Below are positions 45,301-54,929 of a stretch of 64,000 nt of DNA, piece after piece; the first letter of the stretch is position 1, and every line of letters starts with the position of its first letter. Both the position numbers and the translations under genes were made by a program. The stretch is taken from NCBI GenBank assembly GCA_947179485.1, contig OX359250.1, forward strand, positions 10,663,575-10,727,574, written 5' to 3'. The notes under the pieces were generated by a model that was not told the DNA's origin, made no database searches, and worked only from the letters and a program-made list of their open reading frames with translations. The DNA is from Allacma fusca. Lineage: Eukaryota > Arthropoda > Collembola > Symphypleona > Sminthuridae.

Positions 45301-48300
45301 TTCGGTTCCATCAATAAAAAATCAGCGGCTCATGTACACATATATTTAAAATGCTCCACCAAAGAAACCATTTTCACAGCACGCAAAACTCATTCCAGTT
45401 TTTAAACGAGCGAAAAATTTTAATCCACCATTTAGTAGAACATTTCCTTCCACATTTTGTAACATTTATTTTGTTGATCTTTATTTTCTTTAGGAGTGGG
45501 TTCATTTGAGTGAATCCTTGTAGTACCTGCCTCCGCATATCGGAGTTATGGTTATCACAGAGATGTAACTTTTCAAACCATACCAGAATACGAAAAAACT
45601 TTTGGCGTTGAAGTTTTTGGAATCATGCATAATCCCGTTTGAAAACCCGGGTTTCAGGATTTTGGTTAGAATTGTGTTTCAGGTTTTAAAAAATGATCTC
45701 TCAAATGTATCAAGGTAGTAAAGAGAATGTTTGCTAATTAAATTCCAAAAGTAAAAAGTTTCCATCACTGTTACCTCTGCAAAAAAATTATATTTTGTCG
45801 GTGCGGCGCAAACAAAAATGGAAACAACAAAACAACAATGGATGTACCGGCCGCGAAAAATAGTTAAAGCCGATCACAGTTTTACGTAAGTATATCTAAA
45901 GTAAAAATAGTGCCTGCTCAAAAAACTTCTGCAGTGTGCAACAGTGAGGGGAAGTACTGTTCAGACCGCAGGGAGTACAACAACAAAGTAGTAGCCGCTG
46001 CACGCATAGTACTTACTTACGCTATCCAAAACAATTTGATCTTTTTACATCGACACTGTCCTACACTTGTTGTGACCATTTAATGTTCATATCTAAACCA
46101 AATTATTCTAAAACCATATTACGAAATTTAAACGTCGCCATCGGAACAGGTTACAAGGATTTATTAAAATGAACCCTTACCACAGCCGAATTATTGTTTT
46201 TAATTTTATAATTTAATTAGACAAACTATATTGATACCCTCGACGCTCATCGGGATCAGAAAACTAGCTCAAACACGGCCAAATACGATGAGGAAAAACT
46301 GACTAGAAGGCGCTGATTGAGACGTCATACAAGATTTTCAGTGAATGTAGGGTGCCTCAAACAGCTGATATTCAGTCAACGAGTCAACTGATACAATGCC
46401 GAAAATTAAAAGGCAGAGTTAAACACACAAACTTCCTTTTATCCTATTTGTTTCGTCACTATTGACCACCGAAGACACCAACGTTAACAGAGATCAAAAA
46501 AAAATATGGAAGAAAATTTGCTAAACAATGGAAGAACTCAAAATTGTTAACCTACATACTAAATTGAACGATGTGTTTGAGCTACTGGGTGGGATAAAAA
46601 TTTTCTTGACTCCCCTTCTACTTACCTTTTCTCCAAGAAACTGATCGTACACATTCACAGCCGCATCTTTAATGCACTGAAAAATTGCTTGATTGTTTTC
46701 AATCTGCTCGGCACCCAATTTGGAGCTTTTGCTGTTTGTTGATTCAATCATAAGAAGTTGCTGCTCAGCAGATGATTTCCAGGCTTATTAATAGGAGCCA
46801 AATGTGTTACCCAATTATACACAGCCAATGAATTTCTATAGTCTGTGTTACAATAGCATATAATATTACACATGGATTATTACCGTCAGCGTTGAGGTAC
46901 ATCAGAATATAATGATTGCCATTCACGGAGTTCATATAGTCTATAAAGTAAGACAATGCCACACTATTTTTAAGAACTTCTTCTAACGTTAAACTATAAA
47001 GCTTCATTCCAGGTGTCATGAAGTAGTTCTGCCACTGATCGCCGTCATCTGTCCAATCCCCTGGATTGCCCTCCTTTAGACGACTCAATTTCTGATCAAT
47101 AATCTTTTTAATAATTGTTAGTGCTTTGTACTGTTCCCGGTAGGCAGCTTTTTCTTCTGTAAGTTTAGTATTTTCCAGGGCATCTTTCTATAAATTCACA
47201 CGCCAATTTATGTAATATTGGGATAAATATTAATCATTTAAAACTACAACTACAAGCTAGCTTAGGCACTCACTGTGTCTGCAACTTGTTGAGCAAAGAA
47301 ATAATGCACCGCTGAAATTTCATCGATGTTGTCACACATTCGTACAGCTGTAACTAATATATCCGGAGTAACAGGAAAACTCTGACACTGTATGCAATTA
47401 TAATTAATAATTATATTAATTTTTCAATTATACATATTATTTGTTGAAGGAAAGAATCAATTTTGACGATTTGAGTTGTCTATTTACCAGCCAAATTATA
47501 TGTTGATTGACGACATCTGGGTCAGAGAAAAGTTGCAAAAGTGGTTGTAAAACGTAACTGACTAACAAATCCTGGGCAAGTGCCCCGATGGGAGTACAGT
47601 TATAAGTATCTTGCGGTAACAAAAGGTACAAGAGGGCTTCGCTAAGGCCTTGTAAATAATCTGAAAGTAAAATTCCCGAGGAAGTAAGCATCGTGAATTC
47701 ATATCTAATATACTCCACAAGTAACAATACTTTGAACAAATTTGACTACCCGTTACCTTGAAGATGCGTATCATCCGTGCAGACCATATCTCGGCACAGA
47801 TTTTTTTCCATAGCAGCCTCAAAGTCGAAAAATACAGATATTAAGTCAAGTTGAGGATTTTCCTTTGTTTTCGTCAGAGCTGATCGGTAGAGCCGTAAAT
47901 GTGATGCGGCGTCATCAACCAACTGAGTAGTCAAAAAGGGTATCCAATCTATTTCTTTTACTCTAAACAAGGCCCAAGTTAAAAAAAACTTGCCAATAAA
48001 ATCTCACTCTTTAAATGTAAACATGCACATCACCGATAGTAGCTAGCTGGGAATTGAGAACTACTAAATGAAAATTTGAAACATACCTCGATGACAAAAT
48101 GACCAAAGTCTCTTGCATAGTCTTACGCAACTCATGGATAAATTCATCATCTTCACTGACGTAGTCATACCAAGAATGAACATAATCCCTCATGATGTAG
48201 TCCACCATTTCATGTATTGTTTCATCAATGATCGCTGACCCGGTTAGCCTCATATCCATCTTACTCCTGGGAGACTTGACACTGTGCTGCTGTTCTGGAC

Positions 48301-49019
48301 CAGACTTGTTAGTACAAGTACTATCTTCTGCACCCACATCATGCTGTTGCCGTCCTCTGTCAGAAAGTTTTTTCACATTCTCTGACAGTACTTGATGCAG
48401 CAAACGAACTCTCCGTCTCTCCACTGATTCTCGAGGCTCATGAAGCACTTTGTTGTAAAGTCTATAACTGGCACTGCAATAATTAAAGCAAATCCCATTA
48501 TACACTTTCTTTTCATTTTTAAAATCCTAAATTTCACAAAAAAATTCCAAGGCTAAGCATATTCTGCAACCCCTCCAAAACATCTTCGTGAGTCAAACTA
48601 TCATATCCCCGAGTTTATACAATTGAAAATATAAACAATTCCCCTTTACTCCGAACCCAAGTACGCCCGCTCTTTCATTTCATTGCTAGAATACAACGAT
48701 GGAAATACTGAATGACCATTGGACACATACTTCGACGTAATAATAGTCCCTTAATCAAACTAACCAGCCAAAAGCGATCTTCAGATAACCAAAGATAATC
48801 AAAATGACATAAGTACACCATCCCGTGTACACTTGACAGCCCAAGTAAGGTCAAGGGTCACAAATCTACTTACCCCAACAGAAATGCCAGTACCGCCGCT
48901 GAAGTCCCGACAATGAACTGGAAACCGAAAAACAGAATAAGCACAAAGACAGCAACAATGCCAATTTTTGACATCTTCGAAGAAATCCCAGTCTCACTAT
49001 CCCGAACTATCTCCATCAT
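33338..49019 (-). CDS. SNX13: Sorting nexin 13 (RGS-PX1)
   Basis: An endosomal/ER-contact sorting nexin with PXA, RGS, PX and nexin-C domains. Coding exons (minus): 49019-48874, 48473-48087, 47962-47757, 47660-47488, 47387-47274, 47187-46884, 46783-46626, 45008-44256, 43268-43182, 43014-42838, 42116-41997, 35308-35214, 34080-33968 and 33684-33338. Together they give 1059 residues, all phases consistent. Exon 1 carries a hydrophobic segment (IGIVAVFVLILFFGFQFIVG). PXA: VKEIDWIPFLTTQLVDD and KNLCRDMVCTDD. RGS: ALSYFIDYMNSVNGNHYILM, then ATPRVKLPENIV. PX: WHLYRRYSDFYDFHQWI with FPGKHTF. Nexin-C: NIPLRIILLLMDEVFDL, RNQWLRRRI and ELKHLIGSETTRRGLL. It is somewhat longer than vertebrate SNX13. A 6.7 kb intron hosts the DIRS element. 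The 44256/43268 junction is the least certain; a small exon could lie between. Confidence 0.92.
35555..35579. repeat. (GAT)n microsatellite in an SNX13 intron
   Basis: About eight GAT units in tandem, encoding a spurious poly-His run on the minus strand. Confidence 0.9.
35797..36090 (+). repeat. Direct repeat pair in the SNX13 intron
   Basis: About 110 bases beginning ACACAAAATAATACCATTTT and ending GCATATTGGAATGTGTGGTT (35797-35906) recur at 35982-36090 with few changes, separated by about 75 bases of AT-rich sequence. It appears to be a local duplication. Confidence 0.8.
37143..37247. repeat. DIRS inverted terminal repeat, left (3' side)
   Basis: Reverse complement of 41643-41747 with no mismatch that I can see. 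It contains GACGCGAAGCGTACAGATC and CAGCTCCTCAGTATTTAC. Confidence 0.93.
37447..37557. repeat. DIRS internal complementary region
   Basis: 37447-37521 is the reverse complement of the left outer edge (37079-37152). 37520-37557 is the reverse complement of the right outer edge (41731-41768). They meet at CTCAATTCTCTG, as in a circle junction. The recombinase stop codon (37538) lies inside it, so its last residues are encoded by this repeat. Confidence 0.92.
37538..38479 (-). CDS. DIRS tyrosine recombinase (phage-integrase-like)
   Basis: The domain runs from about MSASIRKGTQKSYRSAWKSF (38479) to the stop at 37538, about 313 residues; the open frame extends upstream into RT as a shadow. The N-terminal SAM-like core-binding part includes VPIVLNYLAYLEEIKKLSYR. 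The catalytic part shows the first arginine in LSNADRSSDIKAL, the HxxR box in FKAHSTRGSATTS and the tyrosine in TFTKFYYRPKF, the residues that cut and rejoin DNA through a 3'-phosphotyrosine. It replaces the DDE integrase or endonuclease of other retroelements. It overlaps the RT-RNase H frame end by about 120 bases in another frame. Confidence 0.9.
   Translation of the reverse strand: MSASIRKGTQKSYRSAWKSFCDWCELQKHDPLSASVPIVLNYLAYLEEIKKLSYRTINVHRSALSFHISGGNTQKIGHHPDVLKLMKGIFNSNPPFPRYSHTWDVDTVVSYISSLPPNDDLSLRTLSFKFVALCALSNADRSSDIKALDLSTLIYRPEGALFRFSSLRKTSRPGRLHDSFYPSFPANPNICVVHTLKAYIHRTQPLRSSSLLIISYTKPHKPVSSSTIARWILNVLNSSGIDTSIFKAHSTRGSATTSAKLKGVSLSEIQACADWTSSSTFTKFYYRPKFSSVFAHAVLNSKGIALNVAMVII
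38359..40374 (-). CDS. DIRS reverse transcriptase-RNase H
   Basis: 671 residues from the first ATG; the frame is open further upstream to about 40617, encoding an Arg/Gly/Pro-rich stretch (GRFFNTYGG, FSFPPRGGHQHYRPQ) that belongs with Gag. RT blocks: YFVSPIFVVPKKSGGLRPII, WMAKIDLEDAYFSISI, SLPFGLATAPFVFTKML and IIYLDDILLLS with intact YLDD. RNase H: VVIIESDSSNTGWGARCG, NSLELKASFLALQCF and LKLDNKTAVSYINKLGG. The post-RNase H region (DLFASRNNYQLPRYWSWRPD) is typical of DIRS/Ngaro-like pols. No inactivating change was seen. Confidence 0.92.
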   Translation of the reverse strand: MKSYLGFWHSFTTDPWILDCVQGYKLPFKQIPSPNLFPPPIPIPADKISQVNLEVLKLLRKGAIEESLHPYFVSPIFVVPKKSGGLRPIINLKKLNKYIVINHFKLEKIQLVKDLLSQNMWMAKIDLEDAYFSISIHETHRKYLQFYWQGKLYQYCSLPFGLATAPFVFTKMLKPVVAYLRSIGIRLIIYLDDILLLSCLQDSLLQEISLTIQVLTSCGYTINNAKSLLSPTQEIEFLGVIINSTTLSFSIPSVKRRKVKEEASGIQNSTTVTLRNIAKFLGLITSLQLCIPFAPLHIRFLQRNLISNLFFAQKWDHKITLCTQAKSELTWWIDNIDSLPPSPFRQDPAVVIIESDSSNTGWGARCGSQTTGGPWSTEDLNSCPHINSLELKASFLALQCFAKDKEACTVLLKLDNKTAVSYINKLGGTKSFTLNQIAYHLWMWCLERNIWLVAEYLPGKQNIYADWESRNHQESSDWMARPDLIQALFQFHMACDVDLFASRNNYQLPRYWSWRPDPQAEGIDSFTINWQNLRGYAFPPFCMIGRCIAKCLQDQATILLIAPFWPNQPWFPLLLHNCVGIPVLLPSPPDLLQNTLNDCHPLVSQNRLQLLAWQISGDPVMRHHSLIEPQSLCLLPLEKALKNPTEALGNPSVIGANYKNTIHCQPLFPLF
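40584..41591 (-). CDS. DIRS Gag-like protein
   Basis: It starts at MANASESVSCENLHSPGVNP (41591), just inside the right inverted repeat, and runs about 335 residues to a stop near 40584. It has an acidic, serine-rich middle, then a conserved helical part (SSWCPAEQTKIDVNSRLRTS, FPNLPAISMPKIDDSFAQAL, then LLSVNSTLSLIGNANAQAI) as in DIRS Gag. The expected basic RG-rich tail is not in this frame but in the RT frame (IAKRGRFFNTYGG). So gag and pol are joined by a frame change near 40600, either programmed or a one-base mutation. Confidence 0.8.
   Translation of the reverse strand: MANASESVSCENLHSPGVNPGKPGIPGSFTALTLVEKIKDALLPAVENLITQRIAGALEKPEKTKDIPSGSTTGSEITGDTIDHTEVNRISKRKSDSLSTENDTGEILSDNDDDNPVDFTSCSSWCPAEQTKIDVNSRLRTSLDRFERRKIFQDFPFPNLPAISMPKIDDSFAQALKQRKINQRHIKGLGTVDNLQRSILYTVSPLLHLHTACIDATNGKLSLDPQEVLLSVNSTLSLIGNANAQAILERRKLILGAIHPNLAGFASRENADADSTHLFGDDHRVKIREAIELNKELNQFARSVPSGTLFFMQFISVLSTGMGYRNHYIHALIFL
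41643..41747. repeat. DIRS inverted terminal repeat, right (5' side)
   Basis: Partner of 37143-37247. It lies just upstream of the gag start (41591, minus) and so also serves as the element's leader/promoter region. Confidence 0.93.
41769..41996. other. SNX13 intron between DIRS and the neighbouring exon
   Basis: Only about 230 bases separate the DIRS 5' end from the SNX13 donor at 41996. No other feature is seen. Confidence 0.6.
45009..46625 (-). other. SNX13 intron
   Basis: A 1.6 kb AT-rich intron between the RGS exons. No repeat, element or open frame that I can support was found in it. Confidence 0.5.
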
Positions 49020-49387
49020 AATTGTCCAGATCCGATCCCACAATTAAAAAGTACTTAAAAACTTGACACACATAAGCCTCAAGAGAAGTAAGTACCGCTA
49101 GACAGTTGTAGAAGAGTAAGTTTTAAAATTGCAATTCCTGGGATTTAATTTATAAAAACTGGGATTCATAACCAAAAATAGTAGATAGTTTCACTCAAAA
49201 TTTTGCTCTACATGGGCTACATTTTATTGTATGGTTGTAATTTTATTATTGCACAAGTATAATTATTATGTTATAATAGGTGTAGCACTTGAATTGAACA
49301 GCGCATCTTATTCTTAATCAAATCTCTCTGACTGTACATGAACCTACGTCACCTGTCACTGTCACTGTCACTACATCGTCAATTTCA

Positions 49388-50055
49388 TTAGGAAACGGAC
49401 TATCCACGAACAGTAATGTGAAGGGAAGCGACGGACGAAGAAGGAGAGAGTAAAGTCCAAAAATTATGAAGACATGAAAAAGTTTTGAGGAAGTAAAGTT
49501 AAGGATGGGATTCCTCCATAATTTCTTCTACACTTACGACTACGACTGTGACACATCTTCGGGATTTTTACCATTATTCTATTATAATAATAATTATAAT
49601 TAGGATAATAACCCCCGATTGCGGTGTCCAAAGTATTGGCAAATTGTGCCCGGATTATTAATTACACACCTGTCCATTTGGACCTGAGATAATTATATGG
49701 ATGCTTGTATGAATTTTTAGTAATCATTATTTTTGACAGGAAAATCCCGAAGGTTGAGCTACCAGAATGTGTCCTTGGTGTACGTCCACACAAACACACA
49801 CTTCACGTATACAAAACAAAACTTGACAGGAATAACAATAATTATTATTAAACTAGAATAATGGTCAAAATCTAGAAGATGGGTCACAGCCGTAGTTGTA
49901 TTTAAGTGCAGCAGAAATTATGGAGGAATCCCATTCTTCACTTTAATTCTTCAAAACTTTTTCATGTCTTCATAATTTCGACTTGTCTCTACTTTCTCTG
50001 GCTGTCCCGTTCCTTGACATTACTGTTCGTGGCTAGTACGTTTCCTTCCAGTGCT
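49388..50055. repeat. Long inverted repeat upstream of SNX13
   Basis: The left arm (about 49388-49605) and right arm (about 49840-50055) are reverse complements over about 215 bases. Examples are CCACGAACAGTAATGT near 49400, AATTATGAAGACATGAAAAA near 49465, GGGATTCCTCCATAATTTCT near 49507 and CCATTATTCTA near 49570, each found inverted in the right arm. A spacer of about 235 bases separates them. The transcript could fold into a long hairpin. It lies in the region that should contain the SNX13 promoter. Confidence 0.85.
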
Positions 50056-50120
50056 CTTGACTATTTTGTCTTCGTCTTCTTCCGAGCTGGCTCCAACATC
50101 CTCTCTTGTAATTTTTGAGC

Positions 50121-50292
50121 GAGTGGATATTAGTCCGTGAAAGTGGTGATGAGAATTAAATATTCGCGCGCTCTAGATACATACATCGATGGCCATAGCA
50201 ATGCGTAACTATTTACTGCCTTCCCAACTTTATTACAGTATACAGTTCCCTTGCTGAGCCAGCAATAGCTGGCTGTGTAGTAGTGCTAGTTC
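50121..50292 (+). repeat. Dispersed repeat, copy B
   Basis: Related to 23434-23603 with the same block order (CGCGCGCTCTAGAT, AACTATTTACTGCC, GAGCCAGCAA-TAGCTGGCT). It is about 700 bases upstream of the next gene's start codon and directly beside the inverted repeat. Confidence 0.7.
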
Positions 50293-50986
50293 CGTCGTAG
50301 GTTGTTTGTAAGCGGTGGGACTTGGGAAAGGTTCGAATTCGGATGGTTAATTAACCACATAATGAAAAACAGGGAAACACGTGTTTGTTTCTGTGTGGAT
50401 GGAGGCTTTTATTTTGCTCGAGAGTTGCATTTGTGTAATTAATTAATCATAATTTGTATTGCTCAAGACTACTTTGTGGTATTGAATGTTTGAGAATTTT
50501 ATTTGGAGGCTCTAAATATTTACCGGGTGACATTTAGAGACGTGATTTAATAATTGTAATTTTAATTGAAGGTAAGGACTCATTCTGACACACGTGGTTG
50601 ATTTGATTTGTTGATTGATTTGCATTTTGTTTGAATTTGAATATACTTGGAGTTATTGTGAGTTTTAAAATAACGTTTTTGTTCCTCTATGCACGAAATT
50701 TTAATTCTCATTTCTTTACCATTTCCAAACTACAACTACTTACAATACCTTAAATTGGGGTATCATTAAAAGTTGTTGGAGTAATTTACTGTTTTAGATT
50801 ATGGGAACCTTCGGGGGAGATAATTTTGATGGGAATCCGTAGATGATATGATGACGTGATGATAGCAGTGATGACATAGTCATGTCATAAATAAGGATTT
50901 AAGCATTTATATAATGTCAATCAGATTGGATTGAGGAACGAGAATGGTTTTGTCTGGATTTGTAGAGCTGGTTGTCTGCAAAGAGA

Positions 50987-52375
50987 ATGGCGGAGACTGT
51001 GGCTGTGGAGGCACCGGAGCCAGAACTGGCGGACAAGGCCTCGGAAAAAAAAGAGTTTCCGTGGGTGAATGCTATTCTAGAGGAGATCACTCGGTTGGCG
51101 CAAATTGAGAACGCGGATGTAGTGGATAAATTAAGATTGGCGAAGAAATTCGAAAGGTATGTTGTACGCAAAACAAGTAGGGATGGGGTATTATCGTGGG
51201 GTTTAGAATTATTGTAATTTTATTTGTGGTTAGTTGGGAGTAATTACTATAGTTGCTATGGTTTTTGAGTGCTCATTCAAATGTATGGATATTTCAGGAA
51301 ATGCGTGGCTGAAACAAGGAAGATTAAGGGGCCTGTGAGAGCTTCAAGGCTTTTGAAGGCGTTTGCAAGCATATTGCGACATCTGAAACTGGCAGTGGAT
51401 GATGGGAGTGGAAATATTGAAATTATGGCTTCATTAGGACTAATTTTAACTCATTTAATCGACATAGCCTCGAAAACTAAAGAGTGAGTACAAAGTTTAG
51501 TCAGTACTACAGTAATATGTAGGTAATAACTGCTTGGTAGTGTAACTACTTTTATTTTGTATGTTTCAGGTGTCAGAGTGACCCTCATCACTGTGCTAAT
51601 AAAGTATATAATTTTATTAAGAACGTGCTGAACGCTGATCCTGAATGGATATTCAATACTTTGTTATGTTCGGAAATCTGCGGGACACCTCAGACAAATA
51701 ACTCCTACATTCATTGGTTGCTAAGACTGGTCCTAAGTGATCCTGTGCTAATGTCCTATGACATTAGTGTTGTTAATAAGGCAATGGCAATTACACAATT
51801 AGTCCTTCGAACTGAGACACCCGAGGAAAAGAATAAATTAAAAATTGCTGATTTTTGGCTACGGGAACCAGAATTTCGTAAACGCAGCGAACACATTGAT
51901 ATACCAAACATAATTAAAGTAAGCAATAGTACTGTGCTTTAAATTGAAATAATTATTTAGAAGGTGCGTAAGCACCGGATTTTAAATAAAAAAGTTGCAT
52001 TGCTCAATGCGCACTGTTTGAATTAATTAGGCAGCAAAGAAGAGAACGAAAATTAAAGGTCTTAAATCTGGTCGACATTCCGAAGATGGTCAAGTCTTGG
52101 ATTCTTCAAATGGGGTTCAGTGGGTACTTTCAACGACACCGTCAGCACTTCCACTGGATTTTCAGCTCTCAGATGTAGATGACGCTGATGAAATTCATGA
52201 AGATGTTGGGAGGACGAAGTGGGATCCGTCTAAAATATCGGAATCGCCAGAACATTCGAACGAAGAAGTAACAAATGTCAGTGACGATTCTGACATTGAG
52301 CAACCTTCTTCGAAACGCAGTAGATTTTCCGACGAAGAAGTAGAAGAAGATATTGAGGAATCAGAGCTACCTTAA
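50987..52375 (+). CDS. Unrecognised four-exon gene, helical protein with acidic, NLS-bearing tail
   Basis: Exons 50987-51156, 51298-51483, 51570-51918 and 52031-52375 agree in phase and give 349 residues. The start is the ATG in AAGAGAATGGCGGAG, with a short acidic leader (MAETVAVEAPEPELADKASE). Residues about 25-225 are predicted by eye to be alpha-helical, with tryptophans and cysteines at wide spacing (FPWVNAILEEITRLAQIENA, ASILRHLKLAVDDGSGNIEI, then PEWIFNTLLCSEICGTPQTN, SYIHWLLRLVLSDPVLMSYD). The C-terminal 120 residues are disordered and charged, with basic clusters (KKRTKIKGLKSGRH, SSKRSRF) followed by acidic runs. This suggests a nuclear protein. I do not recognise the family. The clean splicing and codon-like sequence make it a real gene; it is divergent from SNX13. 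Confidence 0.8.
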
Positions 52376-54137
52376 ATGTATTTTTAATAAAACCCTATTC
52401 TCGAAACCGTACTGTTTGCACTGAATTACCAATCATACTAAACCTACTAAAGCTTATTAAGTGGATATTTCCCTGTCAGTCCACCATGTCATAGTCCCCA
52501 ATCTTGAGTTAGTCACGAAATCTAGCTACGCAGTAGTCTTGAAAAAAATTCCCAAGAGTTTTAAATTAGTCCTTAGACTCGCTAAGTGTTAAGAAACAGC
52601 ATCACTGTACTCCGACAGGGTCATAACTTTGATAAGTACTGAGCTACACTGATCAGTTTTGTAAAATTCCCTGTCAGATAATGTGTAAGATTTAACACTA
52701 CACCTTTAGTGCAATAGGTTTATTCGATTTCTACAAGCGGACAAAAATAGGACTGAAGTTACGGAGCAATTAAAAGAGAGAGACAGAGAGATTTAATAGA
52801 GGCAAGGCCTGTGACCAGCAGCATGAAGTTGAACTGGTTAGCATTTCTTGTAACTTATATTGTAATGACCTTAGATTGAAAACGGACGGAAGTTCTGTGT
52901 GGATACTACTATTCCACCTATCAAAGGTGTTTTATAACTCCCCTGTGGTTTTATGTATTCTTATTCAGCTCACAAAGTTAAGTACTATGCACGTTGTGGA
53001 AGTTTCATTCTAACAACTATACCTTTCCTTCTTTAATGAGAGTGTAAAGGTGCACTCACTCGTCCCACAGCATTTATAAGAGGAAATAATCCAAACATTT
53101 CATTAACCACGGCGTTCAGTAGTACTATAGTGAAGCATCGTGGGTTAAATAAATTATCCGTTATTTCTCATACTAAAAAATGCAAGCCCATACAATCGCT
53201 TGTACTCTAATCCTATTTTATAAATACAGACTTCATTTTTTTTTTAAATTATAGCATCAAAACGGGGTCTTTTTGTCTTGAAAAAAATACAAAGATGACA
53301 GGTGTGAAACACAGAAGTTGTCTTTTAACTTTAGCTTTTAAAAGCTAGAATGCATAAAAATTTGGAAGCAGATGCACTCATGGTGAATGATGATGTGTGA
53401 ATGAGGTGCGAATTCTCTGGTAAAAATTTGATGACGAGCATAAATAATAAACGCAAATTTCAGGATTTTAATCGGACTCAAAAGATTTATTTCAACTTGA
53501 AATCCAGCCGGTACTTGGTACGTTGGTACACATCATTAGGCAAGCATCCATACATATGCTCTGCAAGTACTTATTTATTAGCCCGTGCTTATAGAACACC
53601 CCACGGTGCTTGAGCACTAAGTATTTAAGTATGTACCTTCATTATTATCCCCCGCCACCATGGGATTCAAATGTGGCACACATTTATCCCACAAGAAAAA
53701 AAAACTCTCCATTTCAGGATTTTGTTCCCCACAGACGACAAGACAAGACACCGAGACGAGTATAACCTGAACGCAAGCCTCGCCTGTGTGAGCACAATCT
53801 GAACTATAAACGCATGGGATTTTTTGGCTATGTAGTGTGTCGTAGCAGAGGAGAGCGCTCCCTCATCTCAGCCCCGTCAAAGTACATGCTAGATTGTCTT
53901 CAACCCCGGAGCCTCACAAGACTAGCGTGCGTTTCGCGAACTTCCATTCAGGTCTCCACACTTGGCGACGGAGAAACCACGGCAGAAGCTCGACCGAAGC
54001 CTGAGCCATAACATGGTTGGTTGAGAGAGACGTAACATCTCTTGTTATTCTGGACGCTGAATTATTAAATTTCCTGCCGGGTTGGTAGCCAAAACTAGAA
54101 AACTGGACTAGTTTTCTCCTCTTTAGGAGCACCTAAC
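52376..54137. other. Intergenic, including the RPL41 promoter region
   Basis: After the preceding stop there is an AATAAA (52388-52393), a likely poly(A) signal of the upstream gene. The rest is AT-rich with no gene seen. A 47-codon frame with a good Kozak context starts near 53660 (CCGCCACCATGG) but has no other support. Confidence 0.5.
54112..54124 (+). promoter_or_regulatory. Pyrimidine tract before RPL41 (TOP-like start or splice acceptor)
   Basis: TTTTCTCCTCTTT followed by AGGAGCACCTAAC-ATG. Ribosomal protein mRNAs begin with a C in such a tract, which would give a leader of about 23 bases. It could equally be the acceptor (CTCTTTAG|GAGC) of a 5' UTR intron. Confidence 0.45.
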
Positions 54138-54839
54138 ATGAGAGCCAAGGTAATTCATTTTTATTTTCTTTAAATTCGAGATTTGTGTGGAAAAAAGGTG
54201 AATTTGGGAAGGGAAGTGTGGGACGGCATGGCAGGGACTTGTGTGTGTGTGACGGCCTTCTGAGGTTTCGGGTTCGGGTTAATTATTCCCTGAGTATGGG
54301 TTCCCTTCAGGAGTCCGAGCATGGAGTTTGAAGAAGGGGCAATATTTTTGAAGTAAATATCACATTTTTGGGTGGTTTTTCTTAAGCTGGAGCGGGCATT
54401 GGAGAGGTGACCATGCCGTACGGCATTTATGTTCAATGGTGGTAGTGGTCGGTACTATCAGTACTGAGTTAATAGTGCTATGCGGCATAGAGATGCCGGT
54501 TGTGAGGAGCTGGCATGGTAACAGGGAAGGAAGCTCGATGTGAGTTTTGCCGAGCGTTGAACTACATTAGACGAGATTTGAATATTGGCTAAGTCTGATG
54601 ATTTGGGTGTTAATTGGGAGAGTTTTAGGATTGTGAAAGGGTGGGATGTGGGGAGGATGAAAAAGAGATGTGGTGTGACAAATTCCGGGATTTCCGTCAA
54701 TGGGAAATCTGTGGCATGGGTTGGTGTTGAGGTGGAAGAGATATTAATGGGGAATGATTTGATTTTGTTATAGTGGCGTAAGAAGAGGATGCGGAGGCTT
54801 AAGCGAAAGCGCAGGAAGATGCGGGCAAGATCCAAGTAA
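54138..54839 (+). CDS. RPL41: Large ribosomal subunit protein eL41 (RPL41)
   Basis: The smallest eukaryotic ribosomal protein, 25 residues, a single basic helix that bridges the subunits. Exon 1 (54138-54149) encodes MRAK before a GTAATT donor. Exon 2 (54774-54839) follows a TTATAG acceptor, encodes W-R-K-K-R-M-R-R-L-K and then the K-R-K-R-R-K-M-R-A-R-S-K end, and stops with TAA. The full reading matches the near-invariant animal sequence, as I recall it, with no change. The intron is 624 bases. Upstream is a TOP-like pyrimidine tract and downstream an AATAAA at 54924-54929. It is easily missed because of its size; antisense frames of up to 141 codons over it are not genes. Confidence 0.97.
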
Positions 54840-54923
54840 GACACGCGGGGAGGAACAGCTTTGTACCACGTATAGGAGCACATAACGTCGAAATCCCTGT
54901 TTCTTCATATTGTTGTCTCTTGT

Positions 54924-54929
54924 AATAAA
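54924..54929 (+). terminator. RPL41 poly(A) signal
   Basis: AATAAA, 85 bases after the RPL41 stop codon, followed by a GT-rich stretch. Confidence 0.75.

Noticed and set aside
53660..53803. 47-codon frame with perfect Kozak context (CCGCCACCATGG)
   Set aside because: There is no recognisable product, splice structure or codon signal; it is probably chance upstream of RPL41.
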